DNA from: Anaeromassilibacillus sp. An250
GTDB lineage: Bacteria; Bacillota; Clostridia; Oscillospirales; Acutalibacteraceae
Length of the DNA stretch: 64,000 nucleotides
Assembly (NCBI RefSeq): GCF_002159845.1
Contig: NZ_NFJK01000002.1
Coordinates: 124,001 to 188,000, forward strand
Reading direction: 5' to 3'
The translations under genes and the position numbers were made by a program. Of this stretch, positions 18,105 through 26,078 are shown piece after piece; position 1 is the first letter of the stretch, and every line of letters starts with the position of its first letter. The notes under the pieces are model-generated. The model was not told the origin of the DNA and searched no databases. It saw only the letters and a program-made list of their open reading frames with translations.

Positions 18105-18626
18105 ATGCCCGAAGAAGGAAAATGGTACGTTGTTCATACCTATTCCGGGTATGAAAACAAAGTGGCATCCAACCTTGAAAAAACGGTTGAGAACCGTCAA
18201 TTGCAGGATCTGATCCAGGAGATCCGCGTGCCCACGGAAACGGTTACCGAGATCAAGGATAACAAAAAGCGCGATGTGGAACGCAAGATCTTTCCCGGAT
18301 ATGTTCTGGTCAAAATGGTTCTGACGGACGAGTCCTGGTATGTTGTGCGCAATATCCGCGGATGTACCGGATTTGTCGGGCCGTCCTCCAAACCGATCCC
18401 GCTCACCAACGAAGAGGTGGCGCGGCTTGGAGTGGAGAAGCGCGAGGTGGAAGTCAACTATGACGTAGGCGATTCCGTCCAGATCGTCGATGGTCCTTTG
18501 GAGGGCTTTGTCGGCACCGTGGAGGAAGTCGACCTGGAAAAGAACCGCGTCCGCGTTACGGTGAGTATGTTTGGACGTGAAACGCCGGTGGAGCTGGAGC
18601 TCGACCAGGCGGAAACAATGGATTAA
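18105..18626 (+). CDS. nusG: Transcription antitermination/pausing factor NusG
   Basis: A 173-residue protein with the NGN domain (KWYVVHTYSGYENKVASNLE, then KIFPGYVLVKM) and a C-terminal KOW domain (VGDSVQIVDGPLEGFVGTV). It binds RNA polymerase and couples it to ribosomes or Rho. Two ATGs are close together; the second, at 18105, is chosen because GGAGG stands 8 nt before it. Confidence 0.97.
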   Translation: MPEEGKWYVVHTYSGYENKVASNLEKTVENRQLQDLIQEIRVPTETVTEIKDNKKRDVERKIFPGYVLVKMVLTDESWYVVRNIRGCTGFVGPSSKPIPLTNEEVARLGVEKREVEVNYDVGDSVQIVDGPLEGFVGTVEEVDLEKNRVRVTVSMFGRETPVELELDQAETMD

Positions 18627-18648
18627 GGGCCTTTTCCGGAAGGTCCGG

Positions 18649-18669
18649 GCGCTGGGCGGCTCCCAGCGC
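18649..18669 (+). other. Stem-loop between nusG and rplK
   Basis: GCGCTGGG (18649-18656) pairs with CCCAGCGC (18662-18669) with a short loop and no T run. It could act as a partial attenuator or an RNA-processing site. Confidence 0.4.
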
Positions 18670-18749
18670 GCTGATAAGATGGTAATATGCGGGGAACCGC
18701 TTATTATGAGGGACGAAGTCCCCTGGGGAGCAGGAACAGAAGCTTCCCC

Positions 18750-18792
18750 TGTGGGAGGAACGGGTGAAACGCCTGTTCCGCCATTTACCACA
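18750..18792 (+). promoter_or_regulatory. Probable ribosomal protein L1 binding site before rplK
   Basis: GTGGGAGGAAC at 18751-18761 is followed by GTTCC and TTTACCAC (18784-18791), forming a bulged hairpin like known L1 mRNA targets. A second copy precedes rplA. L1 would repress its own operon, by analogy with E. coli. Confidence 0.6.
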
Positions 18793-18811
18793 AATTTTGG
18801 AGGTGCAAATA

Positions 18812-19237
18812 ATGGCTCAAAAGGTTACGGGCTTGATTAAGCTCCAGATACCGGCTGGCAAAGCAACGCCGGCGCCGCCTGTTGGACCGGCTCTCGGTCA
18901 GCATGGCGTCAACATTATGGCGTTCACAAAGGAATTCAACGAGCGTACAAAGGGAGACGCGGGACTGATTATCCCTGTCGTCATCACGGTCTATGCGGAC
19001 CGTTCGTTTACGTTTATCACCAAGACGCCGCCTGCGGCTGTTCTCATCAAGAAGGCCTGCGGAATTGAAACCGCATCGGGCGAGCCGAATAAGAAAAAGG
19101 TTGCAAAGATTACCCGTGAGCAGGTCAAGAAGATTGCCGAACAGAAAATGCCCGACCTCAACGCTGCTTCCGTCGAATCTGCCATGAGCATGATCGCGGG
19201 CACTGCACGCAGCATGGGCATCGAAGTCGTAGATTGA
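18812..19237 (+). CDS. rplK: Ribosomal protein uL11
   Basis: A 141-residue 50S protein at the factor-binding centre. Recognised by [37 protein letters not shown] and the C-terminal MPDLNA...[15 protein letters not shown]. The ATG at 18812 has GGAGG upstream. It is followed by rplA, as in nearly all bacteria. Confidence 0.98.
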   Translation: MAQKVTGLIKLQIPAGKATPAPPVGPALGQHGVNIMAFTKEFNERTKGDAGLIIPVVITVYADRSFTFITKTPPAAVLIKKACGIETASGEPNKKKVAKITREQVKKIAEQKMPDLNAASVESAMSMIAGTARSMGIEVVD

Positions 19238-19244
19238 TCACCCG

Positions 19245-19273
19245 GGTGGGAGGAACAAATCCGATTTTACCAC
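19245..19273 (+). promoter_or_regulatory. Second L1-site-like hairpin, before rplA
   Basis: GGTGGGAGGAAC (19245-19256) and TTTACCAC (19266-19273) repeat the element found before rplK. It overlaps the translation-initiation region of rplA. Confidence 0.55.
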
Positions 19274-19292
19274 TCAATAGGGAGGAAAACCA

Positions 19293-19994
19293 ATGAAACA
19301 CGGTAAAAAATATGTCGACAGCGCAAAGCTGATCGACCGTTCTAAGTTCTATGATACGAACGAAGCGCTGGAACTCTGCGTAAAGACTTCCACCGCGAAG
19401 TTCGACGAGACGGTGGAAGTCCATGTCAAACTGGGCGTTGACAGCCGTCATGCGGACCAGCAGGTCCGCGGCGCCATCGTTCTGCCGAACGGCACTGGTA
19501 AAAGCGTGCGCGTTCTGGCAATCTGCAAGGGCGACGCTGCAAAGGACGCGGAAGCGGCTGGCGCAGAGTTTGTCGGTGCAGAAGAGATGGTGCAGAAGAT
19601 CCAGAGCGAGAACTGGATGGATTTTGACGTGCTGATCACGACTCCGGATATGATGGGTCTGGTTGGCCGCCTCGGTAAGATCCTCGGTCCCCGCGGCTTG
19701 ATGCCGAACCCGAAGGCTGGTACTGTTACCCGCGAAATCGGCAAGGCAATCGCAGACGCAAAGGCCGGTAAGATCGAATACCGCCTCGATAAGACCAACA
19801 TCATCCACTGCGTCATTGGTAAGGTCTCCTTCGGCGCTCAGAAGCTGGAAGAGAACTTCGATGCACTCATCGGCGCCATCATCAAGGCAAAGCCGGCTGC
19901 TGCAAAGGGCCAGTATATCCGTTCCTGTGTGGTCGCTACCACGATGGGCCCGGGCGTCAAGATGAACCCGAACAAAGTTGGCGCTGGTGCTTGA
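19293..19994 (+). CDS. rplA: Ribosomal protein uL1
   Basis: A 233-residue stalk protein of the 50S subunit. Signature segments are [28 protein letters not shown], and [22 protein letters not shown] lies before the ATG. L1 usually represses translation of its own operon through the leader hairpins noted upstream. The stop codon lies within the -35 box of the rplJ promoter. Confidence 0.98.
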   Translation: MKHGKKYVDSAKLIDRSKFYDTNEALELCVKTSTAKFDETVEVHVKLGVDSRHADQQVRGAIVLPNGTGKSVRVLAICKGDAAKDAEAAGAEFVGAEEMVQKIQSENWMDFDVLITTPDMMGLVGRLGKILGPRGLMPNPKAGTVTREIGKAIADAKAGKIEYRLDKTNIIHCVIGKVSFGAQKLEENFDALIGAIIKAKPAAAKGQYIRSCVVATTMGPGVKMNPNKVGAGA

Positions 19995-20019
19995 CAAGGG
20001 CGATTCCCTGTGTTAAGAT
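19991..20019 (+). promoter_or_regulatory. Promoter of the rplJ-rplL transcript
   Basis: TTGACA (19991-19996) and TAAGAT (20014-20019) with 17-bp spacing; the -35 box overlaps the rplA stop. Confidence 0.85.
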
Positions 20020-20024
20020 AAATA

Positions 20025-20202
20025 CTGCTTTCCCGCAATTTGGAAAGCGAATTCGTTGCTGTCCTTTATTCAAAGACAGCAGGTGCATTGCGTAATGGGG
20101 TTTCCCAGCCTGCCGAGGATAGAGCTACAGAACATGTTTTGCTGGCTTGTACAGCGTAAAAATGTGTTTTATGCCCTTCCCGGTTTGGGAAGGGCTTTTT
20201 CT
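20025..20202 (+). promoter_or_regulatory. L10 leader with attenuator
   Basis: The leader RNA upstream of rplJ contains GCTGTC...GACAGC, the GGTGC segment and the hallmark CTGCCGAGG (about 20111) of the firmicute L10 leader. It would be bound by the L10(L12)4 complex. It ends in a terminator, GCCCTTCCC / GGGAAGGGC (20173-20195), plus five T. Confidence 0.85.
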
Positions 20203-20251
20203 TTGCTCCGTCCCCATGGGAATGTAATTTTGGTTACGGAGGTGAATCCAT

Positions 20252-20785
20252 TTGCCAAGCGAGAAGGTATTGGAACAAAAGAAGCAAATCGTTGCGGAAC
20301 TTTCCGAGAGCCTGAAGAACTCCTGCATCGGCGTGATCGTCAACTATAAGGGCATCACCGTTGCGGAGGATACAAAGCTTCGTAAGCAGCTGCGTGAGAC
20401 CGGCGAGTACAAGGTTGTCAAGAACACGTTGTTGAAGCTGGCCTTGAAGGATGCTGGGATTGAAGGTCTGGACACCGTCCTGGAGGGCACGACTGCAATT
20501 GCTCTCAGCAAAGATGACTACACCGGCAGCGCAAAAGCTCTGTGCGATTTTGCCGATAAGAGCAAGACGTTTGAGATCAAGGCCGGTTTCGTAGACGGAA
20601 AGGTCATCGATGTAGAGGCGGTTAAGAGCCTTGCAAAGCTCCCGTCCAAGGAAGTCTTGGTCGCACAGGCTTTGTCCGGCTTGAATGCGCCGATCACCGG
20701 CTTCGTCACGGTCTTGAATGGCACGATGAAGGGCCTGGTTGTCGCATTGAATGCTATCGCAGAGAAACAAGCTGCGAATGCATAA
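20252..20785 (+). CDS. rplJ: Ribosomal protein uL10
   Basis: A 177-residue protein that anchors L7/L12 dimers to the ribosome. It shows VAELSESLKNS, VNYKGITVAEDTKLRKQLRE, VVKNTLLKLAL and a C-terminal helix that binds L7/L12. The start is TTG, supported by ACGGAGGTGA 6 nt upstream. Expression is controlled by the L10 leader. Confidence 0.97.
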   Translation: MPSEKVLEQKKQIVAELSESLKNSCIGVIVNYKGITVAEDTKLRKQLRETGEYKVVKNTLLKLALKDAGIEGLDTVLEGTTAIALSKDDYTGSAKALCDFADKSKTFEIKAGFVDGKVIDVEAVKSLAKLPSKEVLVAQALSGLNAPITGFVTVLNGTMKGLVVALNAIAEKQAANA

Positions 20786-20850
20786 TCGTTTTTATTTGTC
20801 CAGCGCCACAGGCGCACAAAATTTAAATTGAAAAATGTGGAGGTATTATC

Positions 20851-21228
20851 ATGTCTGATAAAGTTGTTAAGCTGATTGAAGATGTTAAGGCACTCACCGT
20901 TCTGGAGCTCTCCGAGCTCGTTAAGGCTCTCGAAGAGGAGTTCGGCGTTTCTGCTGCTGCTCCGGTTGCTGTTGCTGCTGCTCCGGTTGCGGGCGCTGCT
21001 CCGGCTGCTGAAGAGAAGACCGAGTTTGACGTCGTGCTGAAGAGCGCTGGCGGCAACAAGATCGCGGTCATCAAGGTTGTCCGCGAGATCACCGGCCTGG
21101 GCCTGAAGGAAGCGAAGGAAGTTGTTGACAACGCACCGAAGGCTGTTAAGGAAGGCGTTTCCAAGGACGATGCGGACGCAATCAGCAAGAAGCTGACCGA
21201 GGCTGGCGCAGAAGTCGAAGTAAAGTAA
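20851..21228 (+). CDS. rplL: Ribosomal protein bL12 (L7/L12)
   Basis: A 125-residue stalk protein. The N-terminal dimerisation helix contains [20 protein letters not shown]. An Ala/Pro-rich hinge (about residues 32-52) precedes the C-terminal domain with [33 protein letters not shown] and [20 protein letters not shown] precedes the ATG. A terminator follows and rpoB is not next to it, unlike in many Firmicutes. Confidence 0.98.
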   Translation: MSDKVVKLIEDVKALTVLELSELVKALEEEFGVSAAAPVAVAAAPVAGAAPAAEEKTEFDVVLKSAGGNKIAVIKVVREITGLGLKEAKEVVDNAPKAVKEGVSKDDADAISKKLTEAGAEVEVK

Positions 21229-21247
21229 TTTCTTTTTCACAAGAAGA

Positions 21248-21318
21248 AAACCTGTCTGTGGATTAACTCCACAGACAGGTTTTTTGTTGCAAAAAAATCC
21301 CCGGCTTTGCCGGGGATT
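21248..21318 (+). terminator. Terminator after rplL, with a second hairpin
   Basis: AAACCTGTCTGTGGA pairs with TCCACAGACAGGTTT and is followed by a T run to about 21287. A second GC-rich hairpin, CCCCGGC / GCCGGGG, lies at 21300-21316. Confidence 0.9.
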
Positions 21319-21414
21319 TGGCTATGAGGGAACTTTCCCAGACGAATCCCCTCCTTTAAAGAGGTATTCTGCCGCAGTTCTGTAAAATTCCCATTTTCAA
21401 TTAGGGGACAGGTT

Positions 21415-21891
21415 TTAGAACGCAAGAATAATGTTGAGGAATACCCAAATGATCTCGACAACAAAGCCGACGATTGTGCCGATAAGGTTACAGATAAATG
21501 CATTCTTGAGTTTCTTTTCCTGTGCTTCCGCCGTCATTTCGTTCTTGGAAGTGACCGTGAAAACCAGGCCAACGATGCCCAATGGCAGGCAGCAGCAAAC
21601 CAAATTGACGATGGACCAGACCAACAGGCCAGTATAATTTTTGGGGTTGCCATTGTTCGGGACCGCCGGATAGGGGGTATAGACAGGCGGCTGCTGGGAA
21701 GGCTGCGCATTGTATCCCTGAGGCGGGGTATTGCTATTTGGCTGCTGGGAATCCGAGGGCGCTTTTACATAGGGTTCTGTTTGGGCTGTATTCTCAACGG
21801 TGTCGGGCTGTTTCCCCAGGTCATACGAGCACGTCGGGCAGAATTTTACGCCTTCCGGCAATGGGCTGCCACATTTTGGACAATTCTTCAT
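21415..21891 (-). CDS. Zinc-ribbon membrane protein, CD225/dispanin-like
   Basis: A 158-residue protein. The N-terminal zinc ribbon has CPKCG and CPTC, followed by a Pro/Gln/Asn-rich linker of about 60 residues. Two C-terminal membrane segments follow: LLVWSIVNLVCCCLPLGIVG and the final FICNLIGTIVGFVVEIIWV. The NLVCCCLPLGIVGLVFT pattern, with a short charged loop, resembles bacterial CD225/dispanin proteins. Function is unknown. GGAGG lies before the ATG. Confidence 0.75.
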   Translation of the reverse strand: MKNCPKCGSPLPEGVKFCPTCSYDLGKQPDTVENTAQTEPYVKAPSDSQQPNSNTPPQGYNAQPSQQPPVYTPYPAVPNNGNPKNYTGLLVWSIVNLVCCCLPLGIVGLVFTVTSKNEMTAEAQEKKLKNAFICNLIGTIVGFVVEIIWVFLNIILAF

Positions 21892-22207
21892 GTTCTTTTC
21901 CTCCTGCTAAAAATATAAAAGATTCTTATACTGGATAGGGAACCTACTAAGCGAAAAATAGAGTCAGATCCAACAATCGTGTGGGGTACCATCGAGACGA
22001 TTGGGATATTTCCGCCTTTGGGTACTATCTTAAGGTGAAAAAATAGGATATCCGGATGTCTGCGGCAGCCAATCTGCTTCCCTTTTAAAAAGCTTTTCGG
22101 TTATCCATATATGTACTGTAGTTCTGTCAGAGAATCGAACACCGGTATACCCTGTATCGATTTCTTCCACATGGAGGGGAGATCCCGCGCTTTTTCGGAG
22201 ACGATTA
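21892..22207. other. Gene-free interval between two minus-strand genes
   Basis: 316 bases without a convincing gene. A short TTG-initiated minus-strand frame overlaps the end of the DUF2752 gene and reads like protein for about 36 codons, but it has no ribosome binding site. I see no clear promoter. Confidence 0.3.
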
Positions 22208-22615
22208 TCAAGGCGCCAACCAGGAAAAAGGAAACACAGGAATGTTTCGCAGAATCCAGAAGAGAATGATCAACAGCATAACGCTATTGTACACCGATAG
22301 GCGAATACGAAAAAACGGCAGTGGGTCCTTTTGAAAGACAAAATGGATGTATTGCTTTACCAGATAATACACGATAAAAGGGAAAACCAGCAAGAAGAAG
22401 GCATTATAGTGGAGGGCCGCAAGGATGTCCCCATGAATCAGCGAGGACAATGCGCGTCCAGCCCCACAGCCTGGGCAGTAAAGGCCCGTCAACTGGTAGA
22501 ACACGCAAACAAACGGGCTTCCATAATGATAAAGATAGAATAGGCCTCCCAAGGCCGCCAAGGGAGCGCCAATTCCTACAAGCGCCCGCAAGCAACGGGA
22601 ACGACTTGGCTTCAT
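22208..22615 (-). CDS. DUF2752 membrane protein
   Basis: A 135-residue membrane protein with about three helices. The DUF2752 signature is TGLYCPGCGAGRALSSLIHGD (about residues 42-62), with two cysteines and a conserved Arg at the end of the first membrane helix. The function of the family is unknown; such genes often neighbour CD225/zinc-ribbon genes, as here. The ATG at 22615 has GGGAG upstream. Confidence 0.85.
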   Translation of the reverse strand: MKPSRSRCLRALVGIGAPLAALGGLFYLYHYGSPFVCVFYQLTGLYCPGCGAGRALSSLIHGDILAALHYNAFFLLVFPFIVYYLVKQYIHFVFQKDPLPFFRIRLSVYNSVMLLIILFWILRNIPVFPFSWLAP

Positions 22616-22751
22616 AGACCATGCTCCCTTAAACAATTTGTTCACAATTAATATAGCATTTTTACTCAAAAATGTCAAATATATCTCGGAGATTTAAGAG
22701 TAAAATAGTTATTATTGACTATTTTAAAGGTTTCTAGCAAATACATATGCA

Positions 22752-24104
22752 TTACATACGGCGATATTTCTTAATTTTGCGGAGATTCTTTTTCTTACGG
22801 TTATAAATCAATGCAAGGACCACATAGATGAGAAGTAGGAAGAGAATGATGCCGGCGATCACGAGGAACCAAGTGGAGGTAAAGATCGACTTAACGGTAT
22901 CCGCAGAATGCAACAGCTCGCTGCGCTCCACTGACTCCGCTGCCACCAGATCGACCGTGGCGAGATCCTGTCCCGCGTAGCTCAAGGTCGCTGTGCCGAT
23001 TTTCTGCCCCTTCTTGACGGGGGCTTCAATTTCCTCAGGGACATTTTTGGTCAGGATGATGCTGGATACGTCTACGCTGTCCGGCATAATGGTGGAATAG
23101 TTTTTGGCAGGCACCAGCAACAGCTTATCCTTGTTCCAGGCGTATTTCAGGTCGATTTCCCCGACCGCGTCTTCGCTGTTTAAAACATCCTTCATGCTGA
23201 GGCTGTTAAACGCCCATTCGTATAAATTCTTGGAATCGATCATCTCACCGCGGGTCGAGATTTTATTGCCGTTTTCATCCACACTGGGCGAGCCCAAGGC
23301 AACACACATATAGCTATAACCGCCCCTCGTCGCGGTGGAGACCAGGCAATACCCCGCCTGGTCATGCGAGCCGGTTTTGATGCCGCGTGCATAGCGGTAA
23401 TAGAGGTCTGGGTCCAGGTTTGGATCGATCAGGCGGTTGGTGGTCACCAGCGTGCGCTCTTGCCCGGCCTCCGGGCCGCCGACCGGGGTATAGGTATAGC
23501 GGGTCTGGTCACAGATGTCCGTAAAATGCGGCAGGGACATCGCGTATTTGGTAATGAGATAGAGATCGTGCGCTGTAGTATAGTGTTCGTCGTCATGCAG
23601 CCCATGCGGGTTGGTGAAATGGGTGTCCTGGCAGCCAAGCTCCTGTGCCTTTTGGTTCATCAGCTCAACAAAGGCGGCAACGTTGCCGTTGCTCACGTAA
23701 TCCGCCAACACCAGGGCAGCGTCATTTCCGGAAGGGACCATCATGCAATTGAGCAGCTGCATCACCGTAAGGACATCGCCTTCCTTAATCCCGGAAAGGG
23801 AGCTTCCCGTGCCCAGCAGTTGGTCGACGACCTCCTTGGTCACGGTAACTTGGGTGTTGTCGAGATCCTGGATTTGCTCACTGACGATGATAAAGGTCAT
23901 GATCTTGGTGGTAGAAGCAGGCTCCCGCCGGGCTGTGGCATTTTTTTGGTAGACGATCGTATCCGTATCCAGGTTCACCAGCTCGATAGCAGCCGAATAG
24001 GTTTCAAAATCAATATTAAAGGTAGCGGCGCTCGCCTGGGCTGCTGGAAGCATAGAGCACAGCACCAAAAAGAAACACAGAATGGGAAAGAGCTTTTTTT
24101 TCAT
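22752..24104 (-). CDS. D-alanyl-D-alanine carboxypeptidase (S11 family PBP)
   Basis: Low-molecular-weight penicillin-binding protein that trims the terminal D-Ala from peptidoglycan stems. It has a cleavable signal peptide (LFPILCFFLVLCSML...AQASA, about residues 1-26). The catalytic motifs are STTK (Ser64, Lys67), PSGN (about 127) and GIKTG (about 246). A PBP5-type C-terminal domain follows. A C-terminal transmembrane helix with a KKK-rich tail replaces the usual amphipathic anchor. DacF/DacA type is likely. The ATG at 24104 is preferred over an upstream one because GGAGG lies 10 nt upstream. Confidence 0.94.
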   Translation of the reverse strand: MKKKLFPILCFFLVLCSMLPAAQASAATFNIDFETYSAAIELVNLDTDTIVYQKNATARREPASTTKIMTFIIVSEQIQDLDNTQVTVTKEVVDQLLGTGSSLSGIKEGDVLTVMQLLNCMMVPSGNDAALVLADYVSNGNVAAFVELMNQKAQELGCQDTHFTNPHGLHDDEHYTTAHDLYLITKYAMSLPHFTDICDQTRYTYTPVGGPEAGQERTLVTTNRLIDPNLDPDLYYRYARGIKTGSHDQAGYCLVSTATRGGYSYMCVALGSPSVDENGNKISTRGEMIDSKNLYEWAFNSLSMKDVLNSEDAVGEIDLKYAWNKDKLLLVPAKNYSTIMPDSVDVSSIILTKNVPEEIEAPVKKGQKIGTATLSYAGQDLATVDLVAAESVERSELLHSADTVKSIFTSTWFLVIAGIILFLLLIYVVLALIYNRKKKNLRKIKKYRRM

Positions 24105-24288
24105 GGAACTTTTGCCTCCAATGTGATATGATAATAAAATATATAGCATCGTTGTGCAGCGCACATGCATCATCGATTGCATAAAATAGCCTTATAAAAA
24201 AGTATACCAGCTATTGGGCAAAAGATAAAGGCTGATCAAAAAATCTTTACAATTGGCAATTTGACAGAGGACAAAGGAGGGAAGCTCT

Positions 24289-24951
24289 TTGCTTTATATT
24301 ACCGGAAATATGCATGGGGAGATGGCCCGGTTTGAGGATTCCCGGATACGCAAGTTGAAAAAAGGCGATACGCTGATTGTCTGCGGCGATTTCGGCTTTC
24401 TTTGGGACGGCGGGGCGAAAGAGGAAAAGAACCTGAAAAAGCTTGGCAGTAAGAAGTATCAGATTTTGTTTGTGGACGGGACGCACGAGAATTTTGACCT
24501 GTTGGAAAAATATCCCATCACAGATTGGAACGGCGGGAAAGTACAGCAAATCAGCGGGAACTTGTACCACCTGATGCGCGGCCAGGTCTACGAGCTGGAA
24601 GGCAAGAAGATCTTTACCTTTGGCGGCGGGGAGAGCACGGAAAAGCAGATGTACATAGAGGCGGGAAAATGGTGGGAACAGGAGATGCCCGGCCTGGAGG
24701 AAATGCGCACAGCGGTGGATAACCTGCGCGCCAACCAGTTTCAGGTGGACTACATCCTCACGCATGAACCTGCCCCCGGGATGCCGGCGCACAAGGTCAA
24801 CCCAAAGGACACTACCAACCAGCTGGATGCCTTCTTCGACGAGCTGGTCAAGCGTGTCCAGTACGACAAGTGGTTCTTCGGTTCGCTCCATATCGACCGC
24901 AAGATTACGGCGAAAACGTATGCGGTGTTCAACGAGGTTGTACCATTATGA
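24289..24951 (+). CDS. Metallophosphoesterase
   Basis: A 220-residue calcineurin-like phosphoesterase. Metal-binding motifs are CGDFGFLWDG (Asp, about residue 33) and DGTHENFD (His, about 68), with THEPAPG and GSLHIDRK towards the C-terminus. The substrate is unknown. The TTG start is supported by AGGAGG 8 nt upstream. The end overlaps sbcD by 4 nt, so it heads the sbcD-sbcC operon and may work in nucleic-acid metabolism. Confidence 0.85.
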   Translation: MLYITGNMHGEMARFEDSRIRKLKKGDTLIVCGDFGFLWDGGAKEEKNLKKLGSKKYQILFVDGTHENFDLLEKYPITDWNGGKVQQISGNLYHLMRGQVYELEGKKIFTFGGGESTEKQMYIEAGKWWEQEMPGLEEMRTAVDNLRANQFQVDYILTHEPAPGMPAHKVNPKDTTNQLDAFFDELVKRVQYDKWFFGSLHIDRKITAKTYAVFNEVVPL

Positions 24952-26078
24952 GGATTCTGCATACTTCGGACTGGCATTTGGGAAAGATGCTCTTTGGGCG
25001 CTCCCTCTTAGAGGATCAGACATATTTTGTCGACCGGGTGTTCCTGCCCCTTGTGGAGCGGGAACACCCCGATTTGATTCTGCTGGCGGGCGATGTCTTT
25101 GACCGGCCCATTGCGCCGGTGGAGGCGATCCAGCTGTTTGACCATTTCATCGAGGAGGCCCACAGGCTGGGAGTACCGCTTGCGGTCATCAGCGGCAATC
25201 ACGACGGCGCTGGCCGCATGGCGCTGGGAGCGCCTCTGCTGCGCGAGAACGGGGTGGCCATCGCCACAAAGCTGGAAGATGCCTTTCGGCCGGTTTTGCT
25301 TTCCGAGCGCGTACATTGCTATTTATTGCCCTACTTCGAGCCCGCCCAGGCACGGCAGGTGCTGGGAGTGGACGTGCGGGGGTTCCAGGAGGCCTACCGT
25401 GCCGTATTAGACCGGGTGCGGGAGCGCTTTGTCCCTGGCGCGGTCAATGTGCTCGCCGCACACTGCTTTGTGATGGGCGGGGAGACCTCTGCCTCGGAAA
25501 GCCCTACTTTTGTCGGGGGAAGCTCCGAGGTCAGCCCCGCATGTTTCGAGGGCTTTTCCTATGTGGCCCTGGGCCATCTTCACCGGGCGCAGAAGGCGGG
25601 GCCAAATGGCCGCTATGCCGGTTCCCCGCTCAAGTACTCTTTTGACGAGGCGCATCACCGAAAGTCGGTGACGATGGTCACATTCGAGGAGGAGCAGGTC
25701 AAAAGCGAAGTCATCCCTGTGGAGCCATTGCGCGACCTGCGGACCCTTTCCGGTACAATGGAGGAGCTTTTGGAGCTGGGAAAACGGGCATCCAGCGAGG
25801 ATTATCTCTATGTAGAATTACTGGACGACTCCCCGGTGTACATGCCCATGGATCGCCTGCGCCCCTATTTTCCCAACCTTTTGGGGATCAATTCGCAATG
25901 GCTTTCCCGCGCGGGGGCCGGGGAAAGCGCCGGGCTGCGGGAGCAATTGCTGCACCATAGGACGGACGACGCCTCCATTTTTGAAGCGTTCCTCAAGCAA
26001 ATCTGTGGCTTGGACCCCGATGCGGCGGATCGAAACCTGTTCTTGCAGGCGATGCACGGGGAGGGGGAGGAATCATGA
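24948..26078 (+). CDS. sbcD: Exonuclease SbcD (Mre11-like nuclease subunit)
   Basis: The nuclease half of SbcCD, which cleaves hairpins and processes double-strand ends. Phosphoesterase motifs are HTSDWHLGKMLFG (residues 5-17), LAGDVFDRP, VISGNHDGAGR, and YVALGHLHRAQK with the last metal-binding histidines. It has 376 residues and overlaps both neighbours by 4 nt. Confidence 0.96.
   Translation: MRILHTSDWHLGKMLFGRSLLEDQTYFVDRVFLPLVEREHPDLILLAGDVFDRPIAPVEAIQLFDHFIEEAHRLGVPLAVISGNHDGAGRMALGAPLLRENGVAIATKLEDAFRPVLLSERVHCYLLPYFEPAQARQVLGVDVRGFQEAYRAVLDRVRERFVPGAVNVLAAHCFVMGGETSASESPTFVGGSSEVSPACFEGFSYVALGHLHRAQKAGPNGRYAGSPLKYSFDEAHHRKSVTMVTFEEEQVKSEVIPVEPLRDLRTLSGTMEELLELGKRASSEDYLYVELLDDSPVYMPMDRLRPYFPNLLGINSQWLSRAGAGESAGLREQLLHHRTDDASIFEAFLKQICGLDPDAADRNLFLQAMHGEGEES

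Noticed and set aside
22160-22290. TTG-initiated ~36-codon minus-strand frame after DUF2752
   Set aside because: It looks protein-like for a short stretch but has no ribosome binding site and overlaps the upstream gene; possibly a relic.
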